A stretch of DNA of 62,000 nucleotides from Lingula anatina (Eukaryota > Brachiopoda > Lingulata > Lingulida > Lingulidae): positions 155,964 through 217,963 of the forward strand of contig NW_019775552.1 of the NCBI RefSeq assembly GCF_001039355.2, given 5' to 3'. The notes under the pieces are model-generated. The model was not told where the DNA came from, did not search any database, and worked only from the letters and a program-made list of their open reading frames with translations. The position numbers and the translations under genes are program-made. Of the stretch, positions 40,201-53,500 are shown piece by piece. Position 1 is the first letter of the stretch; every line of letters begins with the position of its first letter.

Positions 40201-41747
40201 TTTAACTTTCTAGGAATAAAATAATTCAATCACAATTTACCCACATGTGGCATTCCTGCATGATGTGAACGTAAACTTACGCGTGCGTGTACAGCAATTT
40301 TTAATACTATGACGTTGTTTATTGATCACCAACTTTAACATCATTAAAGGGGCTTTTCTGAATGCTGGGTGAGTATATTTTACGTGTTGGAACAACAAAT
40401 ACCAGCACATGCATGCAAACGCATATGCACTTAGTGTTGCGTGCATTCAAGTACATACATGTAACGCATAGTTCACAACAGATGCGTCGTTCATATATAC
40501 CACTCAAACATAGATTACATTTGCCCCGGTCGCCGTTCAAGGAAATAGTATACGATACTCCGTACGATTTTTTCAGACATAGTAAGTAGCTGCGGGCTAC
40601 GTTTTCATTATGTGTCCTTTCTACGACATGACATTTAGGTCACATTGGGAAACATCGGTTTTTTTGGTTGAAAAGTGATCGTACAGAGCCCTTTCATTAT
40701 CAGCTGTCTTAAGCCTTCCGTGCGGCTTCCTTAAAGATCAATATGTTGTCGGTACAGCCTCTACGATTTTTACACCCATGTGGTCACAATAAGGAAAAAA
40801 TTACAATTCCATATCTTGCAAGTAAATTACAATAAATTTTAAACATCTTTACTATCGTTCTGCCTCCTGAAACAACCAAAGGTTTAAAAGAGACTATCAA
40901 CAGGTCCAACCATGTCGTTCACCGCAAGTCCATCGTATTGGAGCTGTGCCATGCCATCTACGATAAAGCTTCGGGCTTACGGTTTTAAAGATTTGTCAAA
41001 TGTTTTAGCTTGACAAATTTGTTGAGGCTATTGAGGCTGTGAATTCATGCGCTTTCGTATGTCCCACGACCTCCGTCTAAACGGGATTTACGGGATTTAC
41101 CGACATCGCATGGCGTATGTACATGTAATCTAGGCTTGACGAAACTACTCACCGGAATCCGTATCAAACGTATCTACCAGAGCTGTCCTAGTGAACTGTT
41201 GAGTCAGGGACGTTTTCCCCACTCCGTGGGCACCCAGTATGACAATCTTAAACCTCTCCGGTTCAGAACCTTCCACCTCAAAACAATCATCGGACACTAT
41301 GCTGCTGGTCCGACTGACGGATCTCGAGCGAGGACCCTCTGCTCCGTCTTCAGCGCTGGCTGCAGTGTCACTTGAGGCACTTCCGATCCTCTTTTTACGC
41401 TTCTTTACGGAATCCCCTCTTTGCAGGAGCCCTTTGGAGTTCAGGCTAAATTCACGGACTAAATAGTACTCTACTTCGGTAAGGTTGTCGTGTTCATTTT
41501 TTTGGGGTACAGGTTTCTTTTTGGGGCGATAACTGCAGGCGGGCACGCTTCCGCTCCTTCGACGGTAGCTTGGGCTTTCGGCGGCCTCTCTCGTCCGAGG
41601 ACGCCGACACGACATCGAACGTCCAAGCATGTTGTTATTCTCTAGCTGCAGCCGTGCAGCTGCTTCTGTAATAATTTCTTCCTCGTCTCCAAGGTTAAGT
41701 GTCTGCCCCGGCCACACATTACCGCTGCCGTCCCTAGCGTAAGCCAT
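27089..41747 (-). CDS. RGK-type Ras-like GTPase C (Rad/Gem/Rem-like), four exons
   Basis: Exons: 41747-41153, 34341-34256, 33276-33087 and 27324-27089 (stop TGA), all GT-AG, phases 1,0,1, giving 368 aa. The N-terminus (1-165) is basic and Ser-rich, with YYLVREFSLNSKGLLQRGDS at 94-113, a block shared with gene D and typical of RGK N-termini; Ser-rich basic patches (RRRSGSVP, RSRSVSRTSS) could be phosphorylation/14-3-3 sites. The G domain has a P-loop GAHGVGKT (172-179), G4 NKDD (277-280) within LVANKDDLVRTRVVS, and G5 ETSA (305-308) within KYIETSAVL. G3 is degenerate: the DxWE position reads SITE (222-225). RGK proteins bind voltage-gated calcium-channel beta subunits and affect cytoskeleton. 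The C-terminus has a basic amphipathic RRNSAKRILKRLMSF (341-355) but no CaaX box and no terminal CHDLSVL-type motif. Introns are 0.98-6.8 kb. Confidence 0.85.
27325..33086 (-). other. Intron 3 of gene C
   Basis: 5.8 kb containing the Tc1-like relic (29280-30215), a solitary AAATGTAATCTAGGCT MITE end near 31095-31110 and the dispersed repeat at about 32540-32880. No other gene recognised. Confidence 0.6.
29280..30215 (+). pseudogene. Decayed Tc1-like transposase in intron 3 of gene C
   Basis: Plus-strand fragments in successive frames match the Tc1 order: ETVRTVL near 29300, HLYRST then VYRHPEEAND near 29660-29710, VSIWSGYHIGAKIPMVVIDENLD near 29765-29835, and SKSPYLNHIDNMW near 29990-30030 where SPDLNPIENLW is expected. 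Several stops and frameshifts separate them, and the SPD aspartate is Tyr. It is dead and diverged from the 12.4 kb relic. Confidence 0.65.
33871..34072. mobile_element. Foldback element of about 200 bp in intron 2 of gene C
   Basis: Arms of about 95 nt (TGTCAATTA...GGGATTTCCCTGG...GGGTTGTTCTGG) pair around a short centre near 33972. The arms have diverged by scattered substitutions. It lies 184 nt from exon 2, so it could place a hairpin in the pre-mRNA. Confidence 0.65.
34144..34182. repeat. Poly(T) then poly(G) tract in intron 2 of gene C
   Basis: About 19 T followed by about 20 G. The G run could form a quadruplex. It lies about 75 nt downstream of the exon 2 donor on the transcribed strand. 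Confidence 0.9.
34342..41152 (-). other. Intron 1 of gene C
   Basis: 6.8 kb, AT-rich, with CA-rich sequence at 34440-34620, a short CA tract at 35397-35420, the GT/GA and CT/GT microsatellites and a G run near 38869-38880. A MITE-like end (TGTAATCTAGGCT) abuts the exon 1 donor. No gene seen. Confidence 0.6.
36573..36651. repeat. (GT)n(GA)n compound microsatellite
   Basis: About 16 GT units pass directly into about 24 GA units within gene C intron 1. A second compound tract (CT)n(GT)n lies at 37171-37210. Confidence 0.95.
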
Positions 41748-41985
41748 TTATAATTTCTTTCTTCAATTTTTTTTCGTAAGTTTTAAATCCAATCGCTCTT
41801 ACAGCGTCTATTTCATTTCCAATAGGCCAACCTGCTTTTTGTGTTGATCAATATGACTAACCGAAAATCTACATTCCTTTCAAACGCTAGGTCTTCTCTG
41901 GAGCGCTTTTGTGAGGATTCTGGTCTACATTGAGCTCCCTTTTGGGTTTTGTAGTGCTCTTGTCTGAAGGCGTTGATATAGACTA

Positions 41986-41993
41986 TGACGTCA
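41986..41993. promoter_or_regulatory. Perfect CRE (TGACGTCA) upstream of RGK gene C
   Basis: A full palindromic cAMP-response element, the CREB/ATF consensus, lies 239 bp upstream of the gene C start codon. The only other perfect copy I found in the window is upstream of the paralogue D. Confidence 0.5.
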
Positions 41994-44900
41994 CTAAATT
42001 AATAGATCCCGGGAGCCAGAAGAAGGAACCGGCCAATCGATCGGTTGGTCTGCCTATAGAAAGGCATACTGCACTGCTTTGTAAGTCACGCACGGTTTTT
42101 ACCTCTCCGGGCAAGGGACCCCGATTTTGCTCGCCTTTTATCACACGAGATACCGTTATGACAATTAAGTATTCAGAGGACAAACACTGAGTTCAGCAGA
42201 AATAAGTACTATGTATTCGAAAATGTTAACTGCACTTTTTGAAGAATATTTCTTGCAGCGAAGGTGTGGGTTGCAGTGAGCTAACCCCCCCCCCCCCCGG
42301 ATTTCCAATATCCTATTTGTACTAGTGATGTCAATACTAGTAAGCGTCAAAGACGGTTGAGTTGAGCTGGGTTGAGTCACGTAAACCTTAATAACGGGAT
42401 ATATAATATGTAGATACATTTCACCCCTTGTACATGTATGAAATATGATGGAAGAATCGACACTCGCTCTTTGCCACGTAGAGTGACAGGTAACTTCTGC
42501 TATTAAAATGAATGAATTGTTTGATTTCAGAGCACTGTGTATAATGGAAATGCCCCTGTCAGTATTTGGAAATTGATGAAAAATCATCGAAGAGCGATAT
42601 TCGCACGGCCCACGAGACCAAAATATGTCGACATACATGTAGTAAAGATTGATTATAATAGCTTTAATAAAGTCATCGCTATTGCATGTAGTTAATAAAA
42701 TCCTTTGCAGTTTTTTAATCAAATTTTCAGTCATGCAATTTCGTATGAGGTAAGTCATTTTATGAGCCTGATATGCGTGTTTTGATACACAGAACCTAAT
42801 TCGTTACTCAGAATGTTTGTTTTGAAAACGCGGTATTGGCCCGTGTACAGCGTACATACATGTACTCTTACGAGATGCCAAGAATCCATCTCCGATACGA
42901 CCGGTGTCAACATTTATTAACTTAAAACAACCAACCAGCATTTTTCCTTACCTAAGCAAGTCAACACTGATATTACGCGTGATGTTCAAGGGAGATATCG
43001 CGATGCAAATCTTCCAGCAACCCGTTTGTAATCCAGTTTCAAAGAGATCTAAATTAAATTTGCATTTTGCGAAAAGGCCAATAGGTATAGCATCTGTTTA
43101 AACACGATTAGTTCATCACTACTCCTATAATGGTGTTTGTTTTAATCAGCCCAATCTGATTTGGCTTTCTTTATATCCAAAGGCTGACTGTAGATTCTCG
43201 AGCCACTCATCATTTGATCCTCATCTTCTCTCACTGTTTGAACACAAGTTATTTAATAACTAGTACTTATCTTTATTTTCAAATAATTACCAACAATGTA
43301 ATATGCTGTTAAAAACATTCATGAAGATAAGCTCACTACTACTTTTTAGAAACCTATCGACAGTTTCGTTAATTACATGTAGGTTTGTTGACAACTGAGG
43401 CTGTCTAAAATTTTAACTCACTCTTAAAATTGGGAAATTAATTTTTTAGGAATATATTGTAGCGTAACTGTTTACAGATCCAATGGGCTTATTTTCTCAA
43501 TAAAATGTTATGATTGTCATTGCAAAAATATCCGAATCACGTTAATACAGACCAGAGGACACAGGTGTCCAGTACCGCTGAAGAACACCCATTGAATTAC
43601 ATTTAATAGAACCAAACACAGTTTTGTCTCAGAGCGAAAGAACAAAGATAATGAATATGAAACATAAAAAGGCATCGGCATTTTACTTTATCACAATGTA
43701 TCGGATAATTGCTGCAATGAAGGAGCATCGTCCATTCACGTGTGGGTGAAACTCCCCAATTCTAGCACAATTCTGACTTATCTGTTGCATGACAGAAATG
43801 ATAACATATGCTGTATTAATCTGAATGGTCAGGTACATGCACACCCTGGTATCCAATCCTTTAAAGCACTCTTTGGGCTCATTCCCATTAAAACTCTGGG
43901 TCTACGTAGCTCTTCTTTCCACCGTGCTCGTATAATAACAGCTGTTCTGTATTCTACTGGGAGCGAGAAGAAGGGGTGTAAATCTGTTAAGATGAATAGT
44001 TTCCTTGCGGAGCTGGATCAATCTACGAAGTCCGATAGGTTCATTGGGAATGAACCCTTAAAGTAGAGACATGAATCGCGTGGCATTCACGTTAGAAGTT
44101 TCAAACACAGGGTGCCCTGGCCTGGTCACCGTTGATAAAAAACTACGTTCTTTGCTATCGATTTTCATTGTTCTGCGGCCTTATTCTGCTGCAAATGCAC
44201 ATTTTGATTCTTTTGCATTGCTCGAACATCTGCAGTGAAGAAACTGTGGGCAGAAATTTTTAGCGCCAAAATATACAATAACCAAATTTTCTTGGCGTCA
44301 CTGACAGTTTTGTATAATTAGATTGACGTATGTGGTTCTACACATTTCTTCAAGTGGACGCGGATAGCTCGAGAGTTCAGTTCCTTTCATTTTTTTACAT
44401 ATTTGATACAGTATTAAAGGGTCCTTCCATAAAAAGTGGACATTTGGGTAACGTCGACCACGCAAATATTTTTAATTGAACTTGGTCGGTTATTCCTGTT
44501 ATTTAATACAACATGCATATTAATTGCCCCGCACTATGGAAGAAATCAACAGTGAAGTTATACGTATAAAACGGTAACACAAGTGTGTTTCTCACTGGCA
44601 TGTCTCAAATGTTCACTTTCTTGTGGAATGACTCGATCAGATAAAAAAAAATTCACCTGCACTGTATGCAGAAAACAATGTTTCAATATTATACATAGAC
44701 ATCAAGTTAAAAATATTCCCTACGTTTTCCGGGAAGGAATATGTTTTGTATAATTAGATTACATGCACATTTGGTCGTCAGTTTATATCCTTTTATCCAT
44801 AATTGTTTGAAATACAAAATGCATTGCATTGCATTGAGAAGATTGAAAAGGATTTCCTCGTAGGTTTTAGGTACAGAAGTTATTAATGTTATATTTCCTT

Positions 44901-47900
44901 GATATTTCGTGACCCTGAACGCCACTTCAGTGTAATAACGATCGAATAAAGATAGGGCATACCAAACGGAAAGCATTTCTAAAACCAATTTTCTGAAATA
45001 AGATTTATAGTCACCTGGTATCGTGGAAGTACACATTGTACCGACGTCACCCAAAGTTCGCCCAGCCAAATTTCCGGTCTTGGTTTAAAGGTTCCAAATA
45101 CAAATCGAATCTTCCTGGAAAAAATGAGTACTCACGAACCATAGCTTCATATTTACATGACATGAGAAGGGGGTGAGTTCCTTTTCGATATCTTGTATGC
45201 GACAAAGCACGTTGATTTGATCTTTTATTATTTTAGTTAAATACCTAGTTATACATGCTCCCCGTTAAGTTGAGACATTCATATCTGAGCATTTCAGCCT
45301 GAAATATAGAAAGCAGGTACTTATACGTAAGGAGTTTTATCAGTTTAAAATCTGGATTGAGAACGATAAGTACATGCAGGTAAAACTTGGCAGGTAAAGT
45401 TGGCATCTAGAAAATAAGACTTGGGTACAATTTCAAACGAGGATGGTATAATTCTTATTTTAATTCTAAGAAGTTGTAACATTATGTTTGGTGAATTAAA
45501 AAAACAGAAGAATGATGGAACAGCTAGATGTTTAGAGTCTGCTTTCTACAGAAACGGGGAACATTCACCCTAGCTGGTCAACCCATTAAATACATTAGGA
45601 GACGCGGCAGTGGTTACAGTAGCCACCTTTTGTTGAGGTCTGGATGCGTTTTACTATCAGTTAATTTCATTTGACCACAAGGGATATATATATAGTAATT
45701 GATTTTCCTTTATTAAATTACCACACGCTGAGGCCAAAGAGTTCACGGTAGGAGTAGCATTGTATGATGGAGTCTTGAGATGAAACCTGTGAATGTTTTT
45801 TTTTTTTTTTTGTAGATACCGAAAAGACAGTCAATTCGTAATTGAGAGAGAGAGAGAGAGAGAGAGAGGTGCATTGGTGAGCACCTTGCGAACCACTCCT
45901 ACGTTTATCACGTACATGTACATTGCAGCCGTGTTACTGGCGCCATGGCTCAGGTATAAATGATGTGCTTGTATGAAAGATAATCCAGGCGACCACCGTT
46001 GACAATCATCAGCTTAAGGTGATAGTGCTGAAATTACGACTGTTCACCACAACTCATCACAGAAATAATAGATTATCGGCACTGAAAAGTTGATTATTAG
46101 ATCCGAGTTCAGGTCATCCTTTGAACCAGGCGATTCCGGTGTGGCTCATGAAAGCAGGGGGCACAGATAAAAATTTTTCCCGTCGTTTCACAATTATAAA
46201 ACAGTTGACAAGGGTAATTTGACTGCAAAAAATGGGGCACTAATCGACCTTATGCCAATCTGTCCATGTGTTTCATAATTATTGAGCTTTTTCAATTTGG
46301 AACGAGTCTTTGACTTGCCATACACAAAGATTATGTTCGTTAATGGCTCTGTCATATTTAACACTGATCATGAAATATAATGAATGGTCCGTGTTCCGTT
46401 ATAGTAGAGGTAAAATACAGTGCGAACTAAGGGCCGTGATGCAAGGACACGTTTGGATTCTTAAGTCCCATGATCTCGGGCTGGCACGCTGTCAAAGAAC
46501 GCATACCAATCCCATGCTACCGGTACGAATATTACATAGTCGAATAACTCACGCAACCATCTCGTTGATTGCGTCAATGTTTGTGTATTAAACCCTTAGT
46601 TCTCTACTTAAATTCACGCTTCTTGCATACAATCAATATCATGGAATAACGCAATCGCGAGTGCCTTTATACTTTCAACTGTCGAAATGACATCATGATG
46701 GTAATGCGCATACATTTGTAGCTGGCATTTTATCTTTCTTTTATATCTTTTCGTGGTATTAGATGTCTTCAAGTAATGTACTTAATAATGCGAAACTAAG
46801 CAGATATTTTGCTGATTCAAAATACATTCCAGGCATTATACACACCGTACAATAGTTCCTGACATGTGTGCAATGTATATTTAATATCTACGTTCTAAAT
46901 GTATCGTCATTTTCATTCTCCTTGTTTCCATGTGCGTGGTTGGTATAAAAATATGTTCACACGCGATCAGAACTTCATTACTTGACCGTGGAGTTTTAAT
47001 CAGTGAAATTTGTTCCTCTAAACTCAGAATGATTATATGTTACCTGTACGACATTTCTTTCACAATCATTACGTAAGTGACTTGAATTTTCCGATCGATC
47101 AATCTTTGTTTGTCTTTCAAACGTTTCAAATTGCTACTTCTTTAATACCTTTATGTGGTACCTCAAACTGCATTAAATATTGTCGTATACTTAGATCTGT
47201 ATAGCGTCAAGTGCAGACTGTGCCGACCGTTGATATTTGTTTTCAAGCGCCTAGAAACCCAATTCCGTCGTCTGCCTTGCGCATATTGCAAAAGGTCTGA
47301 TTTCAATAATCTTTTTTTAAAAATGCATAGTGTTAATGTGCAGTTTGTTAAATGGCTTTTAATGTGATATGCATAGGGAAATTTCCACAGGGAATATTGG
47401 AATCTAGTAATAATGGTGTCTGTGGAGTCAAAGCGACAGATATTCATCTTTAACACAATGCAATCAGTTATTTATGGCGTATTCAAAACATGCCACTAAT
47501 TGTTTTAAATTTGATAATCCAATGCCAAACCCTTCTGGGACTGGAGGAAAATATTATAAAAGTCTTATGCCCCCATTTCCATAGATCACCACCCATCTTT
47601 GCGACATAAATCGATCTTACTCTGCGACTCTCCACGACATTGCGTAGAACACAGAAAAGCCTGTAAGTATACAGGTACGAGTAACAAAAGGAGACCTATC
47701 ATTCAGTTAAGCTTATTGCACTCAGCGAAAGTCTCCTCAGAGCTGGATCTACGGAGACCATTGGTGTTTATGGAAATGGGGTTTCAACATCCCTAAGGCT
47801 GCAAAATTTTATTTAAAAATCATCATGGTGTTTAACTCATTTGCTGTTGGTAGTCTTTGAAACAAGGTCAAAGCAACACATTCTTGAATTTCAACAAAGA

Positions 47901-49610
47901 GTACATTCTTACCTCTGTTTCAACCCACGTTGATGATATGGTGTGAGCTCAAACTGCCTTTGTTTTATGGGCCAATAGTTCGTAAAATGTGCTTACTCAT
48001 ATGCATGTAGTTCAATATCGCAATTCGAATTATATGGTATTGTATCTTACATGTATATGGTTATCCGAGTATAGTAGGCTTACAGGTAGCTAAATACAAT
48101 CGTGTTTAGTTCTTTATTGAAGAGCCCAGCAGAAAACTCAGCTCATATTATCACAATGCATGATATAAAGCAATTTGACACTGCCACAGGTAGGACTCCT
48201 TGTTTTAACTGCAGGTATATTCATGCTGCCAATATCATATTTCGAATTTCTTCGCAAAGGTATGGATGATTACAAAAGGAAATCTGACGAAGGAATGTGG
48301 AAATCATATGGGTAGATCAATGAATTTTTTTAGACCAGTGCGCTTTATTGATACACTTTTTTTTGCTCAAGGTAATGCTGCTCAAGGATAAGTGACACTT
48401 GAGAGACTTGAGTTAATGGAAAATATTTGTTTCAAAATCCCGATGATGCTTATCTTTAGGAATTTTTTTTATGGATAGCAATCAAATAATGTGGATAGAA
48501 AACAAGTCAAGGTTATTCCCATAAAAAATGATCAATTATGAGGGCAGATTTTTCTCCAAATGACAACATTTGGCTTTTATTGCCATTTTAAAAAGCGATT
48601 TGACTCAATGATCTTTGCTATTATACACTGGACCATATGACACGTTAAGGCAACAAGTACGTCTACTTCCCTTCTGGAAATATAACATTATGAACATTGA
48701 CAACATGTTCACTAGGGTAGCATGAAACCTCCTTGTGTACGTAACGTGAATGCATTGCTCTTTGTTTCGAGGGGTTCTCCTGTGAGATTTAAAACAATGT
48801 CACTTTAACTTACATTCAAGAATGTGCTTTTGTCGGTTTTTGTCGAGTCCATAGACCCTTTCAGGTGGTATAATCTGCTAAAGTCTGCTTCAAATTTACG
48901 GCTGTTACGTTGCTAAGAAACTTATGTAGGAACACTATACAATGTACTTCTGCTGTTGTGACATATTATAATGTTTTCAATTTAAACAATGCCCCTCATT
49001 CAATAGGACTGTCTTTTAGAGACCATCATTTGTACGGTCAATATTGTCCACCCGCAAGAAAAATATCATCTGCCACAAATGCGCTTGGTGAGCCACTTTG
49101 GACAATGCTTAGAGCATACATTGGACAGGTCTCAAAATCTTAACAAGGGTAAGAACTTGACTTGGTTTCTTATGAAATGCCTTAATGAAGATACGGACAC
49201 ATCGTAAGTTTCAAATAAGACTAATCCAAATACGAATTTCATTTATATATGCATCATTTTCTGTTTGTGTGAGGAGGCATCTTTAAGGTACTTTTGATAC
49301 TTCATGTAGCAACCAACTGGCAGCACTATAAATGATATGTAGCTCAAGACCACAAAAATGCATGCATGTTGTCCACTTACTTGATATTAGAGGGACGTAT
49401 GTCAGGAAGGTGCCTAAATTTAAGCAATTTGGTGCTTTTATTACTGACGACCTTAAATAATCTGAATATGTTGAATTCCAGAAAGCGCACCCACAGGTGT
49501 TTTATCTACTGCAACGTGGAGTGTCCATTTCAACGTGCCAAACTGTTTTCATCATATCTGGCACGGGTGGACCAAACTTTTATTCTGTCTGTTGGATGAT
49601 TTAAAGGGAC

Positions 49611-49611
<1 letters not shown>

Positions 49612-49671
<60 letters not shown>
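49612..49671. repeat. (ATT)n trinucleotide repeat
   Basis: About 20 uninterrupted ATT units in the C-D spacer, followed by a poly(T) run at about 49686-49700. Confidence 0.95.
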
Positions 49672-49673
<2 letters not shown>

Positions 49674-50502
49674 GCATTGTTTGAATTTTTTTTTTTTTTT
49701 TGGCAAGAACTTTTCACCATCACAATGTTTTAAATACTTTTAAAAGGCCTACTTTCCTTTGCATTACAAGTGGAACCGTGTGATTTGCTTGAATCATACA
49801 TACAAGTAGCAAATTATGTCATTTATCATATTTTATTGAAAATCGTGCAATAACAATAACAACAACGTCAATTTGAATGATGTCAAACATGTCCTAACTC
49901 CGCTTCATGGAGTATTTTGTAAAGATAATTATTTAGTTTGTCTTTCTTTTTAACTGGCAGATTTATCCGCTTCTTCCTTTCCCGCTCAAGGTATGGCAAA
50001 ATTGAAAACATACACCATTATTCTAACTTGTGCTAACTTGCGTTGGTAAAATACATAGCGTATGTAAAAAGGCTGAATTGGTCATAGTCATCACCAATTT
50101 TGATAATACTCTGCATGTAGACTGCATGGGCTTCGGTTATTCGTAATTTTGTTCAGTTGTATCTACCAATAAAATGCCATGGAGCCATGTATGGTTTTCG
50201 TCCTTTTTGTCTTTCAAGTGGGTGAAGGCACATTATTGTATTTGAAATCACCTACATGTAATATAGAAATAGTTCATCTCGAAGCTCTTAATTGAGCATA
50301 AAAGTTGAGCTGTCAGTTACAACGCATTGTATTTTAACTGTTTGTGCGTGAGTGTTCAACTGCAGTCGAAAATGAGACTTCCCGCAAAATGCATTTTCTC
50401 CTAAAGATGGCGCTGCGTCTTTGTTAATCCGAAACAAGACACACCTTCTAGTGTTAGGTATCCCGAACAGAGTGTTGTCTACATTGAGACCCATCAACGG
50501 TA

Positions 50503-53500
50503 TTACCCATAAGTTATTTCACAATCTGATGGTTCGGAGCAATCAAAACTCAGAATTCGACGAAAGAATTTCTTTGCACTTGTTCCTCTCTTCAGTTTCC
50601 TCTCCCCGTCGCCAGTCCTCTGTTTCAGATGTGTTAAAATGCCAACCAATAATTCGTCGACTTGGTGCTTCAGTACTGCCGATGTTTCTATGTATTTGGC
50701 ATCGTAAAGCGTGGCAATGAGTTTCCCATCTGAAACAGAAAATACACAGAAAATAGGTTACGCATTTCAATAAACAAATGACAGCTGACTGAAAATGAAA
50801 GTGATAAGGCACGGACAACCGGATCCTAAAAAACGGCAATAGGCAAATGCCAACAGTCTGAAAATGAAAGTGAAATGCCGGCTGCTAGGTACTTATAAGT
50901 GCAAGATAAAACACAATTCGGATGAATGATAACAGCCCGCCGTCATATTAACCTGCATATAATGATAAAGTTTCAATCTCTGTCTTTAGAAATGCATCTT
51001 GATCAGAATATATATATACCCTGTGCATTTTCTGAAACTTGTGTGAGTTCATTTGATTCCAAATTTACATATAAGAATAAGGGCGTCGGACTGCCGGCAA
51101 GTGCTTGCAAGGTTTTCATAGAATAATATTTTATTATTGTGACAAGACACCACTTTCTGCATGCAATATGCACAGGTGGAATTTTTTTTACTTGGGTCAT
51201 TACACACAAAAAAAAAGAAAAAAAAAATTACCACGATCATATTGTTTGGAACAATTTATACCTCTTTATATTTATACTGTTGATGTCTGACCATATTGGC
51301 GGCGGGGGGGGGGGGGGGGGGAATAAATATAGTAAAATTGAGCTACAATAGCGGGACAAATCGAATTTATTAAAATATTGCCCAAAAAATGAGTGTCAAC
51401 GGCGTGAATCAAATGTTCATATTTTAGAGTGACCCACATTTGAAACACGGGTTCCAACAGGTTGCTGAACTTTCGCACTAAGCGTCATGTTGTACGTAGC
51501 GACAAAAAGTTGTCAAATAATCTTTAATGAATACAAGAACACAGACAGTCTTATCGTGGCAAGAGAAATTGCATGTGTTTGAAGTGTGAAGCATCTGATA
51601 AAGGATTAAAAGTATTCCCGTGTTTTTCACTCACTCAAAGAAGTTTGGGTTGATAAACCTTGGGGTTAAACAAGGGGCATGAAAATTAACCACAGGATAC
51701 CAATCCAGGGGCGGAATAGCACTTTAAATAGTGCATTTAGTGAGAGAAGGATATTTTCATTTCCGAACATGCTTTCTTTTTTAACGATCTTCTCCTTGTT
51801 CCTTTATTTCAAGTAACCTATTTGTAAGAAATATTTCTTGAGTATTATTTACTGTGAATTATTTCGTCATTTAGTGCTCAGTAGAACCGTCACACGTCTT
51901 AAAACGCTTGATACTTCTTAATTAAAAAACGGCGTGTTGAGGAACGTGACAGATAAACATCTGTGTGTCTGATATAACACTGACGTCTCTGTATCAAAAT
52001 TGACAATGCAATCTGATTCTGGGTATTGTCGCCATGCGACAAATGTCATCAAAGGACTCGAATCTTTTTAAGAAAAGCAGAAAAGCAGATATTTTTATAT
52101 CTCGATCGATCACTGAGATGCCATAGGCTATATAGCAACGTGTCATTCAAAGTTTAATGGACAAATAGGGACTCGTACCAGAAGAAAGCAAAACTATAAG
52201 CAGTCCCTCGCGCGCAAGGTAGATTGATGATTTGATTCTGTTTCAAGGAGGGAGTTTTCAAGACGACAAGTTTTGTTTGAACCGTGCTCTTCAAATTTGA
52301 CTTGAAACGTGTCAAATAATCCCCATTCATGCGCATGTGGAGAGATCCACCCTAGGCACCATCATAACATGTCGGTTAGTACCATGGAACTAGAAGCCTA
52401 TCCATGGGAAATCCTTACACAAAAGAGACTGGAGAAAAGCACCCATGAACTCTACTAATTTGCCTCATTGTACAGCGCATTTGGCAAAAGCCTTTCTCCA
52501 TATTAATTCCTTTTATTGGTGTGTTTTACAAGGATATGTTTTACAAATTTCGGTCAAAAAACGATAAGTCAAACGCAGTGATGGTCTAGTTTTCAAATCA
52601 GACCTAATTATGAATGTCAGTTAACTATTAAGCTCAGTTATTTACAGCACGGCGCTAAGGAAATATTGGCATTAAAGGTCAGACCCGACAGACACAAAAC
52701 ATACCTGCACTTTTGTCAAAGCTCGGTTAATTTAAAAGCTGTTTTTTATTATGGGTCAAGGTTGACAGTCTTAAACGACAACATATTAGAACACTCCCTG
52801 GTAATTGTTGGTACTTAAACATATTAACCTCGGTTGTTAAATTGTAAGACGGATATACAGGTAATGTCGCGTGTTACACCTGTCACAATTTCAGCTTTGA
52901 CTGGAGAGATATTTTAGGAGGTTTTCATTTTTGTTGGAAGGAAATCAAGTGAACGGCAGAGATTATTTGAAAATACAATTTAAAGCATGACCGCTTTCCA
53001 AGAATGTCACTATTCTAATGTACCAAAAGGTGGTATTTCTATAATTTAAAGAAAACACTTGAGACACTGTATTAATATGCTCTGTGCCATTTGTGACTCG
53101 AAAAATGGATGGATATTGTGGCAGACTGGTATGGAAATTTTGCACTGGTTTCTGATTTCGCTTAGACAATATTAGTAACCTTGACAGCTGTGCACTTTTA
53201 TCAACACAAAGCAGCTATTTTTCCGTCCTTTGTGTAATGCAACAACATTGGCACAAATAAAAAACGTTTGATAAGAGGTAGCAATAGTGAGAGAAGGCGT
53301 GTTCAAAGTCTTATGGAGTCTGGTAATGTTTATATTTTTGGTGAGTGTCACATGTACCAAATCTTATCAAAAATACGCTGAACAATATAAATACCAAATA
53401 ATTTCTCAATTTCTAAGTGAAGCAGTTCTCACCATCTGCACTAACGAGCCTGGATCGCACTAGATCGTTCTTATTCCCAACCAGGATCGTAGGGCAGGTC

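Larger units (their letters stand above)
41748..50502. other. Spacer between RGK genes C and D
   Basis: Contains the upstream region of C (CRE at 41986), a C run at about 42286-42298, a GA tract at 45845-45867 and the ATT repeat at 49612-49671. Open frames here (for example 42165-42758 minus and 43740-44066 plus) match no family I know. Confidence 0.5.

Noticed and set aside
42165-42758. 197-codon open frame on the minus strand upstream of gene C
   Set aside because: It is long for chance, but no family, domain or signal is recognisable, it crosses the C run near 42290, and no paralogous frame lies upstream of gene D.
43740-44066. 108-codon plus-strand frame (MWVKLPNSS...)
   Set aside because: Considered as a LINE fragment because of a HAHPGIQ stretch, but no reverse transcriptase or endonuclease motif is near.
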